Below are positions 42,746-52,263 of a stretch of 64,000 nucleotides of DNA, one piece after another. Each line of letters opens with the position of its first letter. Positions within the stretch are counted from its first letter, which is position 1. The translations under genes were made by a program, and so were the position numbers. Origin of the DNA: Herbiconiux sp. SALV-R1 (GTDB lineage Bacteria; Actinomycetota; Actinomycetes; Actinomycetales; Microbacteriaceae). The notes beneath the pieces were generated by a model. It worked only from the letters and a program-made list of their open reading frames with translations, had not been told where the DNA came from and made no database searches. Location: NCBI RefSeq assembly GCF_013113715.1, contig NZ_CP053344.1:1798001-1862000 (forward strand), in the 5' to 3' direction.

Positions 42746-44074
42746 TCACACCCCGCGCGCCTGCAGCACCGCACCGAGCGCGGCCCTGTCGGCGAGCAGC
42801 TCGTCGAGCAGCTGTGCCTCGTCGTGGCGGGGGCCGATGGCCGAGCGGCCGACGAGCATCCGTTGCCGCACGAAGGCGAGCCGGGTGGCGTGCTTCATGA
42901 ACGACTTCATGGCGGCCGACCCCCCGGGCGGCAGCGTGCGCGCCCAGGTCTTCGCCTGCCGTCGCCCGGTGCCGGTGGAGAGCATGTCGACCTCCGCGGG
43001 GCTGAACCACCCCGCCGCCGCGTACTCCTGCAGCCGTGCCCGCGTCAATCTCGTCTCGGCCCTGCGCAACAGCACGACGAACACCACCGCCAGCGCGAAC
43101 AGCGGCACCTGCACCACGAGGTACAGCAGGAAGAACCCGCCGAGCCCCTCGACCAGGTAGGTCGACCCGTTCCACAGCGCGTGCAACCCGATGGCGAGCA
43201 GCAGTCCGAGCACGAAGATGCCGGCGCCGGCCAGCCAGTTGCGCCGCCGCACCGCGAAGCCGAGTGCCACGCCCGTGCAGGCGGTGAACATCACGTGGGC
43301 GAACGGCGACATGATGCCGCGCAGCACGAAGGTGAAGCCGAGCCCGATGCCGCCCGACTCGATGAGCGACTGCCCGAAGTACAGGATGTTCTCGGTGAAC
43401 GCGAACCCGGCGGCGATGGTGGCGCCATATACGAGCCCGTCGACCGGCCCGTCGAACTGCTTGCGGAAGAACAGCAGCAGGATGAGGATGCCCGCCGCCT
43501 TCGCCCCCTCCTCCACAACGGGCGCCTGGATGACCGAACCCCACAGCTCGCTCGTGGTGTTGAGCCCGTCGCTCGCGGCGTACACGATGAGCTGGATGCT
43601 GAAGTCGGCGATGAGCGCGATGGCGACGGATGCCGCAGCGCCCCAGAGGAAGGCGAACCACAGCGCGGGCCGCGGCTCGGGCTCCCACCGGTCGATGAGG
43701 GTGATGGCCGTGATGACGACGGCGAGCGGCACCAGCGCGACGATCGCGCAGATGACGAAGGCCACCGGCCCGAGCCCCAGCACCAGGTACGCGATGACCG
43801 CGAGGAAGACGAAGCCGAGCACGAGGATGCCGATGATGCCGAACACGAGCGACGAGGTCGACGCCCCGCGCGGTCGCGTGGCGACGGGCATCATGGGCGT
43901 GGCGGGCAGGGCCGCCGCGGGCGCCTGGGGAGCGGGCGACTGCACGGCGGCGGGCGCAGACGCGCCGGAGGCGCCACCGGCAGAAGCACCACCGGCGGGA
44001 GCGCCATCAGCGGGAGCACCACCGGAGGCACCCCCGGTGGGCACGCCGGACGGGTCGAAAGCACTCAAGAGCAT
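42746..44074 (-). CDS. PrsW-family intramembrane metalloprotease
   Basis: 442 residues. After an Ala/Gly/Ser-rich N-terminal 60 residues come nine hydrophobic segments with the PrsW/CPBP-like motifs: APVVEEGAKA (Glu pair), FAFTENILYF, SPFAHVMFT (His) and AIGLHALWN (His). PrsW proteases cut membrane anti-sigma factors in Bacillus; the target here is unknown. The C-terminal 100 residues are cytoplasmic and basic. The start has a GTGAGGA ribosome binding site; the gene follows the FAD oxidase gene by 38 bases. Confidence 0.88.
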   Translation of the reverse strand: MLLSAFDPSGVPTGGASGGAPADGAPAGGASAGGASGASAPAAVQSPAPQAPAAALPATPMMPVATRPRGASTSSLVFGIIGILVLGFVFLAVIAYLVLGLGPVAFVICAIVALVPLAVVITAITLIDRWEPEPRPALWFAFLWGAAASVAIALIADFSIQLIVYAASDGLNTTSELWGSVIQAPVVEEGAKAAGILILLLFFRKQFDGPVDGLVYGATIAAGFAFTENILYFGQSLIESGGIGLGFTFVLRGIMSPFAHVMFTACTGVALGFAVRRRNWLAGAGIFVLGLLLAIGLHALWNGSTYLVEGLGGFFLLYLVVQVPLFALAVVFVVLLRRAETRLTRARLQEYAAAGWFSPAEVDMLSTGTGRRQAKTWARTLPPGGSAAMKSFMKHATRLAFVRQRMLVGRSAIGPRHDEAQLLDELLADRAALGAVLQARGV

Positions 44075-44112
44075 TCCTCACTTCGCAGGGACGACACCCA
44101 GCGTAGCCGCCC

Positions 44113-45507
44113 TCAGTAGACCTTGCCAGGGTTCATCACGCCGCGCGGGTCGAACACCGCCTTGACACGCTTCTGCAACTCCAGCTGCTCGGCCCCGAGC
44201 TCGCCCTCGAGCCAGCGCTTCTTGAGCAGCCCCACCCCGTGCTCCCCGGTGAGGGTGCCGCCGAGCGCCACGCAGGTCTCGAACAGCTCGTCGGCGGCGG
44301 CCCAGACGTGGTCGGGCACCACGAGAGGGGCGCCCGGCGGGCGCGCGACCCCTTCGCGGGGGATCACGAAGTTCGGGTGCAGGTTCCCGTCGCCCGCGTG
44401 CGAGACAGTCGGGATGCTCAGCCCGTACGCCGCCCCGATGCGCTCGATCGCGGCGAACATCTCGGCGAGCCGCGACCGGGGCACGCACACGTCTTCGACC
44501 AGCACGTCGCCGTCGGCCTCGAGCGCGGCGTGGAAGCTCCGGCGAAAGGCCAGCTCGGCCTCCCCCTCCGCCGCATCGGCGGTCGAGCGCAGGCCGAGCG
44601 CCCCCGCGGCACCCAGCACTTCCGCGATCTCCGCGGCCTCGATCTCCGCCCCCGCACCGTCGGTCTGCACCAGCACGTAGGCGGCGCCCGCCGCGGCGGC
44701 AGGCCGGCCGAGCAGCAGGTTCACGGCGGCGACCGCCGCGGCATCCATCAGCTCCATCACCGCGGGCCGGAGCCGTGCCGCCGTCACCGCGGCGCACGCG
44801 GCAGCGGCCTCCGTCACGCTGCCGAAGAACGCCCCGAGGGTGACGACGGGGCCGGCAGGCAGGGGGCGGATGCGCACGGTCGCCTCCACGATCACCCCCA
44901 GTGTTCCTTCCGACCCGGTGAACAGGGCGGTGAGGTCGTAGCCCGTCACGCCCTTCACCGTGCGCCGGCCGGTGTGCAGCAGCGAGCCGTCGGCGAGCAC
45001 CACGGTGAGACCGAGCACCGCCTCCCGGGTCACCCCGTACTTCGCGCAGAGCAGGCCGCCGGCGTTCGTGGCGATGTTGCCGCCGATGGTCGAGATGGCC
45101 TTGCTGGCGGGGTCGGGCGAGTAGACGTACCCGTGCGGCAGCAGGGCGTCGCTCAGGTGCTGGTTGATGACGCCGGCCTGCACCACGGCGAGCTCGTCGT
45201 CGAGCGAGATCTCGACGATGCGGTCGAGCCGGTCGAGGGCGAGCACCACCGAGCCCTCGGTCGAGGTGGCACCGCCCGCGAGCCCCGTGCCGGTGCCGCG
45301 CGGCACGATGGCGACGCCTGCCGAAGCGGCGAGCCGCACCGCCGTCTGCACGTCGGCGACCGACTCGGCGGCCACCACGCAGAGCGCACCCTCCTCCGAC
45401 CGCCACCCCGACTTGTCGCTGCGCACCTGTTCGAGCGTCGCGGCATCCGTCGTCACCCGGTCGCCGAGTTCGGCCCGCAGCCGCTCGAGAAGCCCCGCCG
45501 CGGTCAC
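44113..45507 (-). CDS. FAD-linked glycolate/D-lactate oxidase
   Basis: 464 residues. FAD-binding_4 domain with IVPRGTGTGLAGGATSTEGSVV and YSPDPASKAISTIGGNIATNAGGL, and the FAD-oxidase C-terminal domain ending GGTLTGEHGVGLLKK, the GlcD/D-2-hydroxyacid signature. It oxidises 2-hydroxyacids such as glycolate, D-lactate or D-2-hydroxyglutarate. No iron-sulfur partner (GlcF) lies nearby. The GTG start overlaps the aspA stop by four bases, suggesting coordinated amino-acid and hydroxyacid catabolism. Confidence 0.9.
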   Translation of the reverse strand: MTAAGLLERLRAELGDRVTTDAATLEQVRSDKSGWRSEEGALCVVAAESVADVQTAVRLAASAGVAIVPRGTGTGLAGGATSTEGSVVLALDRLDRIVEISLDDELAVVQAGVINQHLSDALLPHGYVYSPDPASKAISTIGGNIATNAGGLLCAKYGVTREAVLGLTVVLADGSLLHTGRRTVKGVTGYDLTALFTGSEGTLGVIVEATVRIRPLPAGPVVTLGAFFGSVTEAAAACAAVTAARLRPAVMELMDAAAVAAVNLLLGRPAAAAGAAYVLVQTDGAGAEIEAAEIAEVLGAAGALGLRSTADAAEGEAELAFRRSFHAALEADGDVLVEDVCVPRSRLAEMFAAIERIGAAYGLSIPTVSHAGDGNLHPNFVIPREGVARPPGAPLVVPDHVWAAADELFETCVALGGTLTGEHGVGLLKKRWLEGELGAEQLELQKRVKAVFDPRGVMNPGKVY

Positions 45508-47042
45508 TCCGGCGCCCCGGCGCCGCCCCGGCCGGCAGCGGCCGCCCGCGCCTCAGCCGCCCGAGCCTCCTCCGCCTCCAGGTCGATGATCGGCATCGCC
45601 GCCGTGATCGCCTCGATGCCCGACAGCCGCGCGGGCGACGTGAGCTTCGTCACCTGCTCACGGCTCATCAGGTCGGCCTCCACCACGAGGTCGGCGATGT
45701 TCCGGTGCGTCAGCAGCGCGGTCTTGGCCAGTGCCGAGGCTGCCGCGTAACCGATGTAGGGCGTGAGCGCCGTGACGACCCCCACCGAGGTCGACACCAT
45801 GGTGTCGAGCCGGTCGAGGTTCGCGGTGATGCCGTCTACGCAGTTCTCGCGCAGGGTGCGGCAGCCCGCGGTCATCCAGGCGAGGCTCTGCAGCAGCGAA
45901 TGCGCCATCACGGGCTCGAAGGCGTTGAGCTGCAGCTGACCGGCCTCGGCGGCCATGGTGATGGTGACGTCGGCCCCCGCGACGGCGAACGCCACCTGGT
46001 TCACGACTTCGGGGATGACGGGGTTCACCTTCCCCGGCATGATGCTCGAGCCCGCCTGCCGCGGGGGCAGGTTGATCTCGCCGAACCCCGCCTGCGGCCC
46101 GCTCGAGAGCAGGCGCAGGTCGTTGCAGATCTTCGACAGCTTGATGGCCGACCGCTTCAGCACCCCCGACAGCGTCATGAACACGCCCGTGTCGCTGGTG
46201 GCCTCGACCAGGTCGGCGGCGGTGACGAGGTCGAGCCCGGTGAGCTCGCGCAGGTGACGGCAGACGGTCGCCGCGTAGTTCGGGTCGGCGGTGATGCCCG
46301 TGCCGATCGCGGTCGCGCCGAGGTTGATCTCGCACAGGAGCGGCACCGTGTAGCCGAGCCGGTCGGTGTCTTCGGTGAGGGTGGTGGCGAAGCCGTGGAA
46401 CTCCTGGCCGAGGGTCATCGGCACCGCATCCTGCAGCTGCGTGCGACCCACCTTGAGCACGTGCTCGAACTGGACGCCCTTGGCGGCGAAGGAGTCGCGC
46501 AGCAGCCCGTGCTCGACGAGCAGCCGCTGCAGCGAGAACACCGCGGCGAGCTTCACCGCCGTCGGGTACACGTCGTTGGTGCTCTGGCTGCGGTTCACGT
46601 CGTCGAGCGGATGCAGCACCCCGTAGTCTCCGGGGGCGTGGCCGTTGGCCACCAGGGCGACGTTGGCGATGACCTCGTTGGCGTTCATGTTGGTCGAGGT
46701 GCCCGCCCCGCCCTGGATCACCCCCACCACGAACTCGTCGTGGAACTCCCCCGCCTTGATGCGCTCGCAGGCCGCGTCGATCCACTCGGCCTTCCACGCA
46801 TCCAGCACACCGATCTCACGGTTGGCTCGCGCGGCGGCCTGCTTCACCAGGGCGAGCGCGTTCACGAGGTCGGGGTAGACGGAGATGGGGCGGCGCGAGA
46901 TGGCGAAGTTCTCCAGCGCGCGGGCGGTGTGGATGCCCCACAGCGCGTCGCGGGGGATCTCGATGCTGCCCAGACTGTCGGTCTCGGTGCGGGTGGGCGA
47001 CGGCGTGGGCGACGGCTCGGCGGGCGACGGCGTGGTGGTCAC
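45504..47042 (-). CDS. aspA: Aspartate ammonia-lyase
   Basis: 512 residues. Converts aspartate to fumarate and ammonia. The fumarase/aspartase superfamily signature GSSIMPGKVNP and the substrate loop QGGAGTSTNMNANEVIANVA are present; DVNRSQSTNDVYPTAVK contains the second conserved region. Ser/Thr/Pro-rich N-terminal 20 residues and an Ala-rich tail add length. The GTG start at 47042 has a GAGAGGAA ribosome binding site. Confidence 0.95.
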   Translation of the reverse strand: MTTTPSPAEPSPTPSPTRTETDSLGSIEIPRDALWGIHTARALENFAISRRPISVYPDLVNALALVKQAAARANREIGVLDAWKAEWIDAACERIKAGEFHDEFVVGVIQGGAGTSTNMNANEVIANVALVANGHAPGDYGVLHPLDDVNRSQSTNDVYPTAVKLAAVFSLQRLLVEHGLLRDSFAAKGVQFEHVLKVGRTQLQDAVPMTLGQEFHGFATTLTEDTDRLGYTVPLLCEINLGATAIGTGITADPNYAATVCRHLRELTGLDLVTAADLVEATSDTGVFMTLSGVLKRSAIKLSKICNDLRLLSSGPQAGFGEINLPPRQAGSSIMPGKVNPVIPEVVNQVAFAVAGADVTITMAAEAGQLQLNAFEPVMAHSLLQSLAWMTAGCRTLRENCVDGITANLDRLDTMVSTSVGVVTALTPYIGYAAASALAKTALLTHRNIADLVVEADLMSREQVTKLTSPARLSGIEAITAAMPIIDLEAEEARAAEARAAAAGRGGAGAPE

Positions 47043-47106
47043 GGTGGTTCCTCTCGGTGCGACCGCACTCGTGGTGCGGCTGTGGCTCGGCGCTCGTGGC
47101 GCCCTT

Positions 47107-48507
47107 CTACCGCAGCCGTCGCATGAGGCCGCGGATGAAGTTTTCCTTCTTCGCCGTGAACGGCGGGTACACCAGCTTCAGGGTGTCGGGCGCGAGCCGC
47201 TTCGACAGCACCGACTTGGTGTGGCTGAAGATCTCGATGCTGCTACGCCCGTGGTACGAGCCCATGCCGCTCTCGCCCACGCCGCCGAAGGGCAGCCCGG
47301 GCACCGTGAGGTGCGCCACGGGTACTCCAAAGCCCACGGCGCCCGAGGAGGTCTCGGTGAGGATGCGCCGGGCCGCCTCCTTCGACGAGGTGAAGGCGTA
47401 GAGCGCCAGCGGCTTCTCCCCCGAACGGATGAACGCGATGGCGTCGTCGAGACCCGTCACCCGCACGATCGGCAGGATGGGCCCGAAGATCTCCTGCGCC
47501 ATCACCGGTGCGTCGCGCGGCACCTCGTCGAGCACGGTCGGCGCGAAGTAGCGGGTGCGCTCGTCGCGCTTGCCGCCGGTGCGCACCGTCTGGCCCTCGA
47601 GCAAACCGGAGAGCCTCGTGAACTGCTTGTCGTTGATGATGCGGCCGTAGCTCGAGCTGGTGCGCGGATCGCCGTCGTAGAGCTCGCTGATGGCGTCGAC
47701 GAGGTGCGGCACGAGCTGCTCGGCCACGGCGTCGGTGGCCAGCAGGTAGTCGGGGGCGACGCAGGTCTGGCCGGCGTTCATGAACTTGCCCCAGGCGATG
47801 CGGCGCGCGGTCGCGGCGAGGTCGACGGTGTCGTCGACGTAGACAGGCGACTTGCCGCCGAGCTCGAGGGTGACGGGCGTGAGGTGCTTCGCCGCCGCCT
47901 CCATGACGATGCGGCCCACGGTGCCGTTGCCGGTGTAGAAGATGTGGTCGAAGCGCTGAGCGAGCAGCGCGGTGGTCTCTTCGACCCCGCCCTCGACCAC
48001 CGCGACGGCCCGGCTGTCGAGGTAGAGCGGGATGAGCTCGGCCATCACCGCCGAGGTCGCCGGCGCGAGCTCACTCGGCTTCATGACCACCGCGTTGCCG
48101 GCGGCGAGGGCTCCGGCGACGGGTGCGAGCAGCAGCTGCAGCGGGTAGTTCCAGGGGGCGATGACGAGCACCACCCCGAGCGGCTCGAGCATGGTCGCCG
48201 CCGACGCCGGGGCGAGGGCGAGCGGAACCGGCACACGCCGCGGCCGCAGCCAGCGGCGCAGATGCGTGAGGGTGTGCTCGATCTCCCCGGCCACCACGCC
48301 GATCTCGGTGAGCTGCGACTCGGCCGGGTTCTTGCCGAGGTCGGCGAACAGCGCGTCTTCGATCTCGGCCGAGCGCTCCTCGAGCATCGACTTCAGCGCC
48401 TTGAGCTGCCGCACCCTCCAGGCGTAGGAGCGGGTGACACCGCGCTCGAACGACGACCTCAGGATCGGGACGACGGGCGGATCGGCGACGGTGCTCTGCG
48501 CTGTCAT
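47107..48507 (-). CDS. Class 3-type aldehyde dehydrogenase
   Basis: 466 residues. NAD(P)-dependent oxidation of aldehydes to acids; catalytic Glu in LELGGKSP and Cys in NAGQTCVAPDYLL. The C-terminal HTKSVLSKR... hydrophobic region and the length place it with fatty-aldehyde/coniferyl aldehyde class 3 enzymes. The ATG at 48507 is preceded by GAGGGG and, six bases up, by TACGAT. Confidence 0.93.
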   Translation of the reverse strand: MTAQSTVADPPVVPILRSSFERGVTRSYAWRVRQLKALKSMLEERSAEIEDALFADLGKNPAESQLTEIGVVAGEIEHTLTHLRRWLRPRRVPVPLALAPASAATMLEPLGVVLVIAPWNYPLQLLLAPVAGALAAGNAVVMKPSELAPATSAVMAELIPLYLDSRAVAVVEGGVEETTALLAQRFDHIFYTGNGTVGRIVMEAAAKHLTPVTLELGGKSPVYVDDTVDLAATARRIAWGKFMNAGQTCVAPDYLLATDAVAEQLVPHLVDAISELYDGDPRTSSSYGRIINDKQFTRLSGLLEGQTVRTGGKRDERTRYFAPTVLDEVPRDAPVMAQEIFGPILPIVRVTGLDDAIAFIRSGEKPLALYAFTSSKEAARRILTETSSGAVGFGVPVAHLTVPGLPFGGVGESGMGSYHGRSSIEIFSHTKSVLSKRLAPDTLKLVYPPFTAKKENFIRGLMRRLR

Positions 48508-48513
48508 CCCCTC

Positions 48514-48519
48514 ATCGTA
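48514..48519 (-). promoter_or_regulatory. -10 element of the class 3 aldehyde dehydrogenase
   Basis: TACGAT on the minus strand, six bases before the ATG at 48507. Confidence 0.45.
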
Positions 48520-48547
48520 GGAGGAGCCGCCCGGCGGCGGTAGCGCA

Positions 48548-48784
48548 TCAGCCGTGGAAGAAGGGGACGATCAGGTAGATGCCGAACAGCACCGCGCATC
48601 CGCTCAGGGCGAAGCAGAGGTACGACAGCGCGGTGGCCCAGGCGGGGCGGGAGCTCTCGCCGGTGGTGGAATCGGTGCGGGTGAGGAAGCGGAATCGCAG
48701 CCCGAAGGAGTACAGGCTCACCACGGCCGCCGTGGCCACCAGGGATGCGGCGGCGACCACCAGGAAGGCGCCCCAGTCGATCAT
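48548..48784 (-). CDS. 78-residue membrane protein coupled to PiT
   Basis: Two hydrophobic segments (GAFLVVAAASLVATAAVVSL and the C-terminal ALSYLCFALSGCAVLFGIYL), with a polar middle. No known family. The ATG at 48784 overlaps the PiT transporter stop (ATGA), which argues that it is real and made in proportion to the transporter. It could be an accessory subunit, comparable in position, not in sequence, to small proteins next to transporters. Confidence 0.75.
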   Translation of the reverse strand: MIDWGAFLVVAAASLVATAAVVSLYSFGLRFRFLTRTDSTTGESSRPAWATALSYLCFALSGCAVLFGIYLIVPFFHG

Positions 48785-49965
48785 CGTTCGGCCTTCCTCT
48801 TGCGGCGGGTCGCCTTGGGACTGCGCACGGCGATGGTGGCGGCGTCGACCTCGCTGATGGCGTTGCCGGAGTCGACGCGGTTGCGCCGCGACAGCAGGAA
48901 GATGGTGCCGATGATGGCGAGACCCACCACCAGGTCGATGATGATGCCCACCGTGCCGAAGGTCGCCACGAAGGCGGCGAGGGCGCCCACCAGGGCGGAG
49001 GCGGGCAGGGTGACGACCCAGCCGAGGCCGATGCGGCCGGCCGTGCGCCAGCGCACCGAGGAGCCCTTGCGGCCGAGGCCGGAGCCGATGACGGAGCCGG
49101 AGGCGACCTGGGTGGTGGAGAGCGCGAAGCCGAGGTGGCTGGAGGCGAGGATGGTGGCGGCGGTGCTGGTCTCGGCGGCGAAGCCCTGGGCGGGCTTGAC
49201 CTCGGTGAGACCGGAGCCGAGGGTGCGGATGATGCGCCAGCCGCCCATGTAGGTGCCGAAGGCGATGGCGAACGCGCAGGTGACGATGATCCACAGGTCG
49301 GGTCCGCTGCCGGCGGGCAGCAGCCCCGCCGAGATGAGGGTGAGGGTGATGACGCCCATCGTCTTCTGCGCGTCGTTGGTGCCGTGGGCGAGCGCGACGA
49401 GCGACGAGGAGAAGATCTGGCCGTAGCGGAAGCGGCCGCGCACCCCCGACTGGGCGCTCGAGCTCGGCATGTTCGTGATGGCGTAGGCCAGACGGGTGGC
49501 GACGAAGGCCACGACACCGGCGACGACCGGGGCCACCAGCGCGGGCAGCACCACCTTGCTGAGCAGCACGGAGTAGTCGACCACGCCGAAGCCCGCTCCC
49601 ACGATGGCGGCGCCGATGAGGCCGCCGAACAGGGCGTGCGAGGAGCTCGAGGGCAGGCCGAACAGCCAGGTCACGAGGTTCCAGACGATGGCGCCGATGA
49701 GGCCGGCGAAGATCATCTCGGGGAGGATCTGCACTCCCCCGTCGCCCTCCTTGATGAGGCCGCCCGAGATGGTCTTGGCCACCTCGGTGCTGAGGAACGC
49801 GCCGACGAGGTTGAGCACGGCGGCCAGGGCGACCGCGACCTTCGGCTTCAGCGCGCCCGTCGCGATGGGCGTGGCCATGGCGTTGGCGGTGTCGTGGAAG
49901 CCGTTGGTGAAGTCGAAGAACAGGGCGAGGGCGATCACCAGCACGACGATGACGGTGATATCCAC
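48781..49965 (-). CDS. pit: PiT-family inorganic phosphate transporter
   Basis: 394 residues from the GTG at 49965, or 429 from an ATG at 50070. The diagnostic FDFTNGFHDTANAMATPIATGAL and the second repeat ALAHGTNDAQKTMGV are present in a ten-plus-segment protein. It imports phosphate with a cation. The GTG is preferred because it has a GGAG at an acceptable distance and gives the usual PiT N-terminus; the longer version begins in sequence that reads as noncoding. Confidence 0.92.
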   Translation of the reverse strand: MDITVIVVLVIALALFFDFTNGFHDTANAMATPIATGALKPKVAVALAAVLNLVGAFLSTEVAKTISGGLIKEGDGGVQILPEMIFAGLIGAIVWNLVTWLFGLPSSSSHALFGGLIGAAIVGAGFGVVDYSVLLSKVVLPALVAPVVAGVVAFVATRLAYAITNMPSSSAQSGVRGRFRYGQIFSSSLVALAHGTNDAQKTMGVITLTLISAGLLPAGSGPDLWIIVTCAFAIAFGTYMGGWRIIRTLGSGLTEVKPAQGFAAETSTAATILASSHLGFALSTTQVASGSVIGSGLGRKGSSVRWRTAGRIGLGWVVTLPASALVGALAAFVATFGTVGIIIDLVVGLAIIGTIFLLSRRNRVDSGNAISEVDAATIAVRSPKATRRKRKAER

Positions 49966-50102
49966 CAGGGGGCTGCTCCAGACTGTCGCGCGGGTGTGCA
50001 GCCACCGGATGTTCACTCCGAGTTCGTCTGTTCGCGGTAGCCGGAGGATGGCGCGTGTCGATAATCGCATCCGCCTCTGCCGAGGTCAACTCGGGCGGGC
50101 CG

Positions 50103-50108
50103 TACGCT
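50103..50108 (+). promoter_or_regulatory. -10 element of the oligopeptidase B gene (leaderless)
   Basis: TACGCT, six bases before the ATG at 50115. Confidence 0.55.
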
Positions 50109-50114
50109 GGAGCC

Positions 50115-52235
50115 ATGGCATCCGTTCCTCCCCGCGCCCCGCGAGTCCCGACCGAACGCGTGCACCACGGAGACGTCGTGATCGACGCCTTCGAGTGGCT
50201 GCGCGACAAGGACGACCCGGAGGTGATCGCCTACCTCGAGGCCGAGAACGCCTACACCGAGGAGCAGACGGCGCACCTCGACGCGCTCCGCGGGAAGCTG
50301 TTCGACGAGATCAAGTCGCGCACCCTCGAGACCGACCTCTCGGTGCCGGTGCGCGACGGCGACCACTGGTACTACACCCGCACGATCGAGGGCTCGCAGT
50401 ACGGGGTGCACTGCCGCGCAGCCGTGGCCGGGCCGGGCGACTGGACCCCGCCGAAGCTCGTCGCCGGCGAGCCCGTGCCCGGGGAGCAGATCGTGCTCGA
50501 CGACAACGTCGAGGCCGAGGGCCACGACTTCTTCTCGCTCGGCTCCTTCGACGTGAGCCCCGACGGGAACCTGCTCGCCTACGCCGTCGACGTCGTGGGC
50601 GACGAGCGCTACACCTTGCGCATCCGTGACCTCCGCACCGGCGAGAACCTACCCGACGAGGTGGGCAACACCTTCCCGGGTGCCGTGTTCTCGGGCGACG
50701 GGGAGTCGGTGTTCTACCCCACGGTCGACGACGCCTGGCGGCCCGACACCATCTGGCGGCACCGGCTCGGCACCGACGCCGCCGACGACGAGAAGGTGTT
50801 CACCGAGCCCGACGACCGCTACTGGGTGGGCATCGGCCTCACCCGCAGCAAGCGGTACCTCGAGATCGCCCTGGGGTCGAAGATCACGAGCGAGGTGCAC
50901 CTGCTCGACACCACCGAGGCCGACGCGAGCTTCGAGGTCGTGTGGCCCCGCCGCGAGGGCGTCGAGTACAGCGTCGAGCACGCGGTCGTGGGCGGCGAAG
51001 ACCGGCTGCTCATCCTGCACAACGACGGTGCGCTGAACTTCGAGCTCATCTCGGTGGCTCCGGATGCGCCACTCGACCGTTCCCGCTGGGAGGTGGTGCG
51101 GGCGCACGACCCCGCCGTGCGGCTCGAAGACGTCGACGCCTTCGCCAACCACCTCACCCTCGACTCCCGGCGCGACGGACTCACGCGGGTGTCGGTGCTG
51201 CAGCTCGGCGCCGACGTCACGTCGCTCGAGAACGCGCCCTTCGCCGAGCTGGAGTTCGGGGAGCCGCTGTTCTCGGTGGGCACCTCGGGCAACCCCGAGT
51301 GGCAGCAGCCCACCATCCGCTACGGCTTCGGGTCGTTCGTCACGCCGTCGTCGGTGTTCGACTACGACATCGCCTCGGGCACCTCGACGCTGCTCAAGCA
51401 GGCGCCGGTGCTCGGCGGCTACGACCCGGCGCGCTACGAGCAGCGTCGCGACTGGGCAACCGCCGCCGACGGCACGCGGGTGCCGATCTCGCTCGTGGCG
51501 GCGCGGGGCGTGTTCGACTCCGGCGCTCCCGCTCCCCTGGTGCTGTACGGCTACGGCTCGTACGAGGCGTCGATCGACCCGTCGTTCTCGATCTCGAGGC
51601 TGTCGCTGCTCGACCGCGGCGTCGTGTTCGCCATCGCGCACGTGCGCGGCGGCGGCGAAATGGGGCGGCAGTGGTACGAGGAGGGCAAGACGCTCACCAA
51701 GAAGAACACCTTCACCGACTTCGTGGCGTGCGCCTCGCACCTCGTCGCCTCGGGAGTGACCTCGCCCGAGCGGCTCGTGGCGCAGGGCGGGAGCGCCGGC
51801 GGGCTGCTCATGGGTGCCGTCGCGAACCTGGCGCCCGAGCTGTTCGCCGGGGTGCTGGCGCAGGTGCCTTTCGTCGACGCGCTCACCTCCATCCTCGACC
51901 CCGAGCTGCCGCTCACGGTGATCGAGTGGGACGAGTGGGGCGACCCGCTGCACGACCCCGAGGTGTACTTCTACATGAAGGAGTACTCGCCCTACGAGAA
52001 CGTGACCGAGCAACGCTACCCGCGCATCCTCGCCGTCACGAGCCTCAACGACACCCGCGTGCTCTACGTCGAGCCCGCCAAGTGGACGGCCCGCCTCCGC
52101 GAGGTCGACGCCCCCGTGCTCCTCAAGACCGAGATGTCCGCCGGCCACGGCGGCGTCTCCGGCCGCTACGAACGCTGGCGTGAGGTCTCCTACGAATCCG
52201 CCTGGATCCTCGACGTCCTGGGCCTCGCCGACTGA
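50115..52235 (+). CDS. ptrB: Oligopeptidase B-like S9 peptidase
   Basis: 706 residues. Serine peptidase of the prolyl oligopeptidase family, cutting short peptides after basic residues in oligopeptidase B. An N-terminal beta-propeller is followed by the alpha/beta hydrolase with Ser560 (QGGSAGG), Asp646 (LNDTRVLY) and His678 (AGHGG). No signal peptide; probably cytoplasmic. The start at 50115 has a leaderless -10. Confidence 0.93.
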   Translation: MASVPPRAPRVPTERVHHGDVVIDAFEWLRDKDDPEVIAYLEAENAYTEEQTAHLDALRGKLFDEIKSRTLETDLSVPVRDGDHWYYTRTIEGSQYGVHCRAAVAGPGDWTPPKLVAGEPVPGEQIVLDDNVEAEGHDFFSLGSFDVSPDGNLLAYAVDVVGDERYTLRIRDLRTGENLPDEVGNTFPGAVFSGDGESVFYPTVDDAWRPDTIWRHRLGTDAADDEKVFTEPDDRYWVGIGLTRSKRYLEIALGSKITSEVHLLDTTEADASFEVVWPRREGVEYSVEHAVVGGEDRLLILHNDGALNFELISVAPDAPLDRSRWEVVRAHDPAVRLEDVDAFANHLTLDSRRDGLTRVSVLQLGADVTSLENAPFAELEFGEPLFSVGTSGNPEWQQPTIRYGFGSFVTPSSVFDYDIASGTSTLLKQAPVLGGYDPARYEQRRDWATAADGTRVPISLVAARGVFDSGAPAPLVLYGYGSYEASIDPSFSISRLSLLDRGVVFAIAHVRGGGEMGRQWYEEGKTLTKKNTFTDFVACASHLVASGVTSPERLVAQGGSAGGLLMGAVANLAPELFAGVLAQVPFVDALTSILDPELPLTVIEWDEWGDPLHDPEVYFYMKEYSPYENVTEQRYPRILAVTSLNDTRVLYVEPAKWTARLREVDAPVLLKTEMSAGHGGVSGRYERWREVSYESAWILDVLGLAD

Positions 52236-52263
52236 CCATGGGCGGAGGTCGGCGGAGCTCGCT

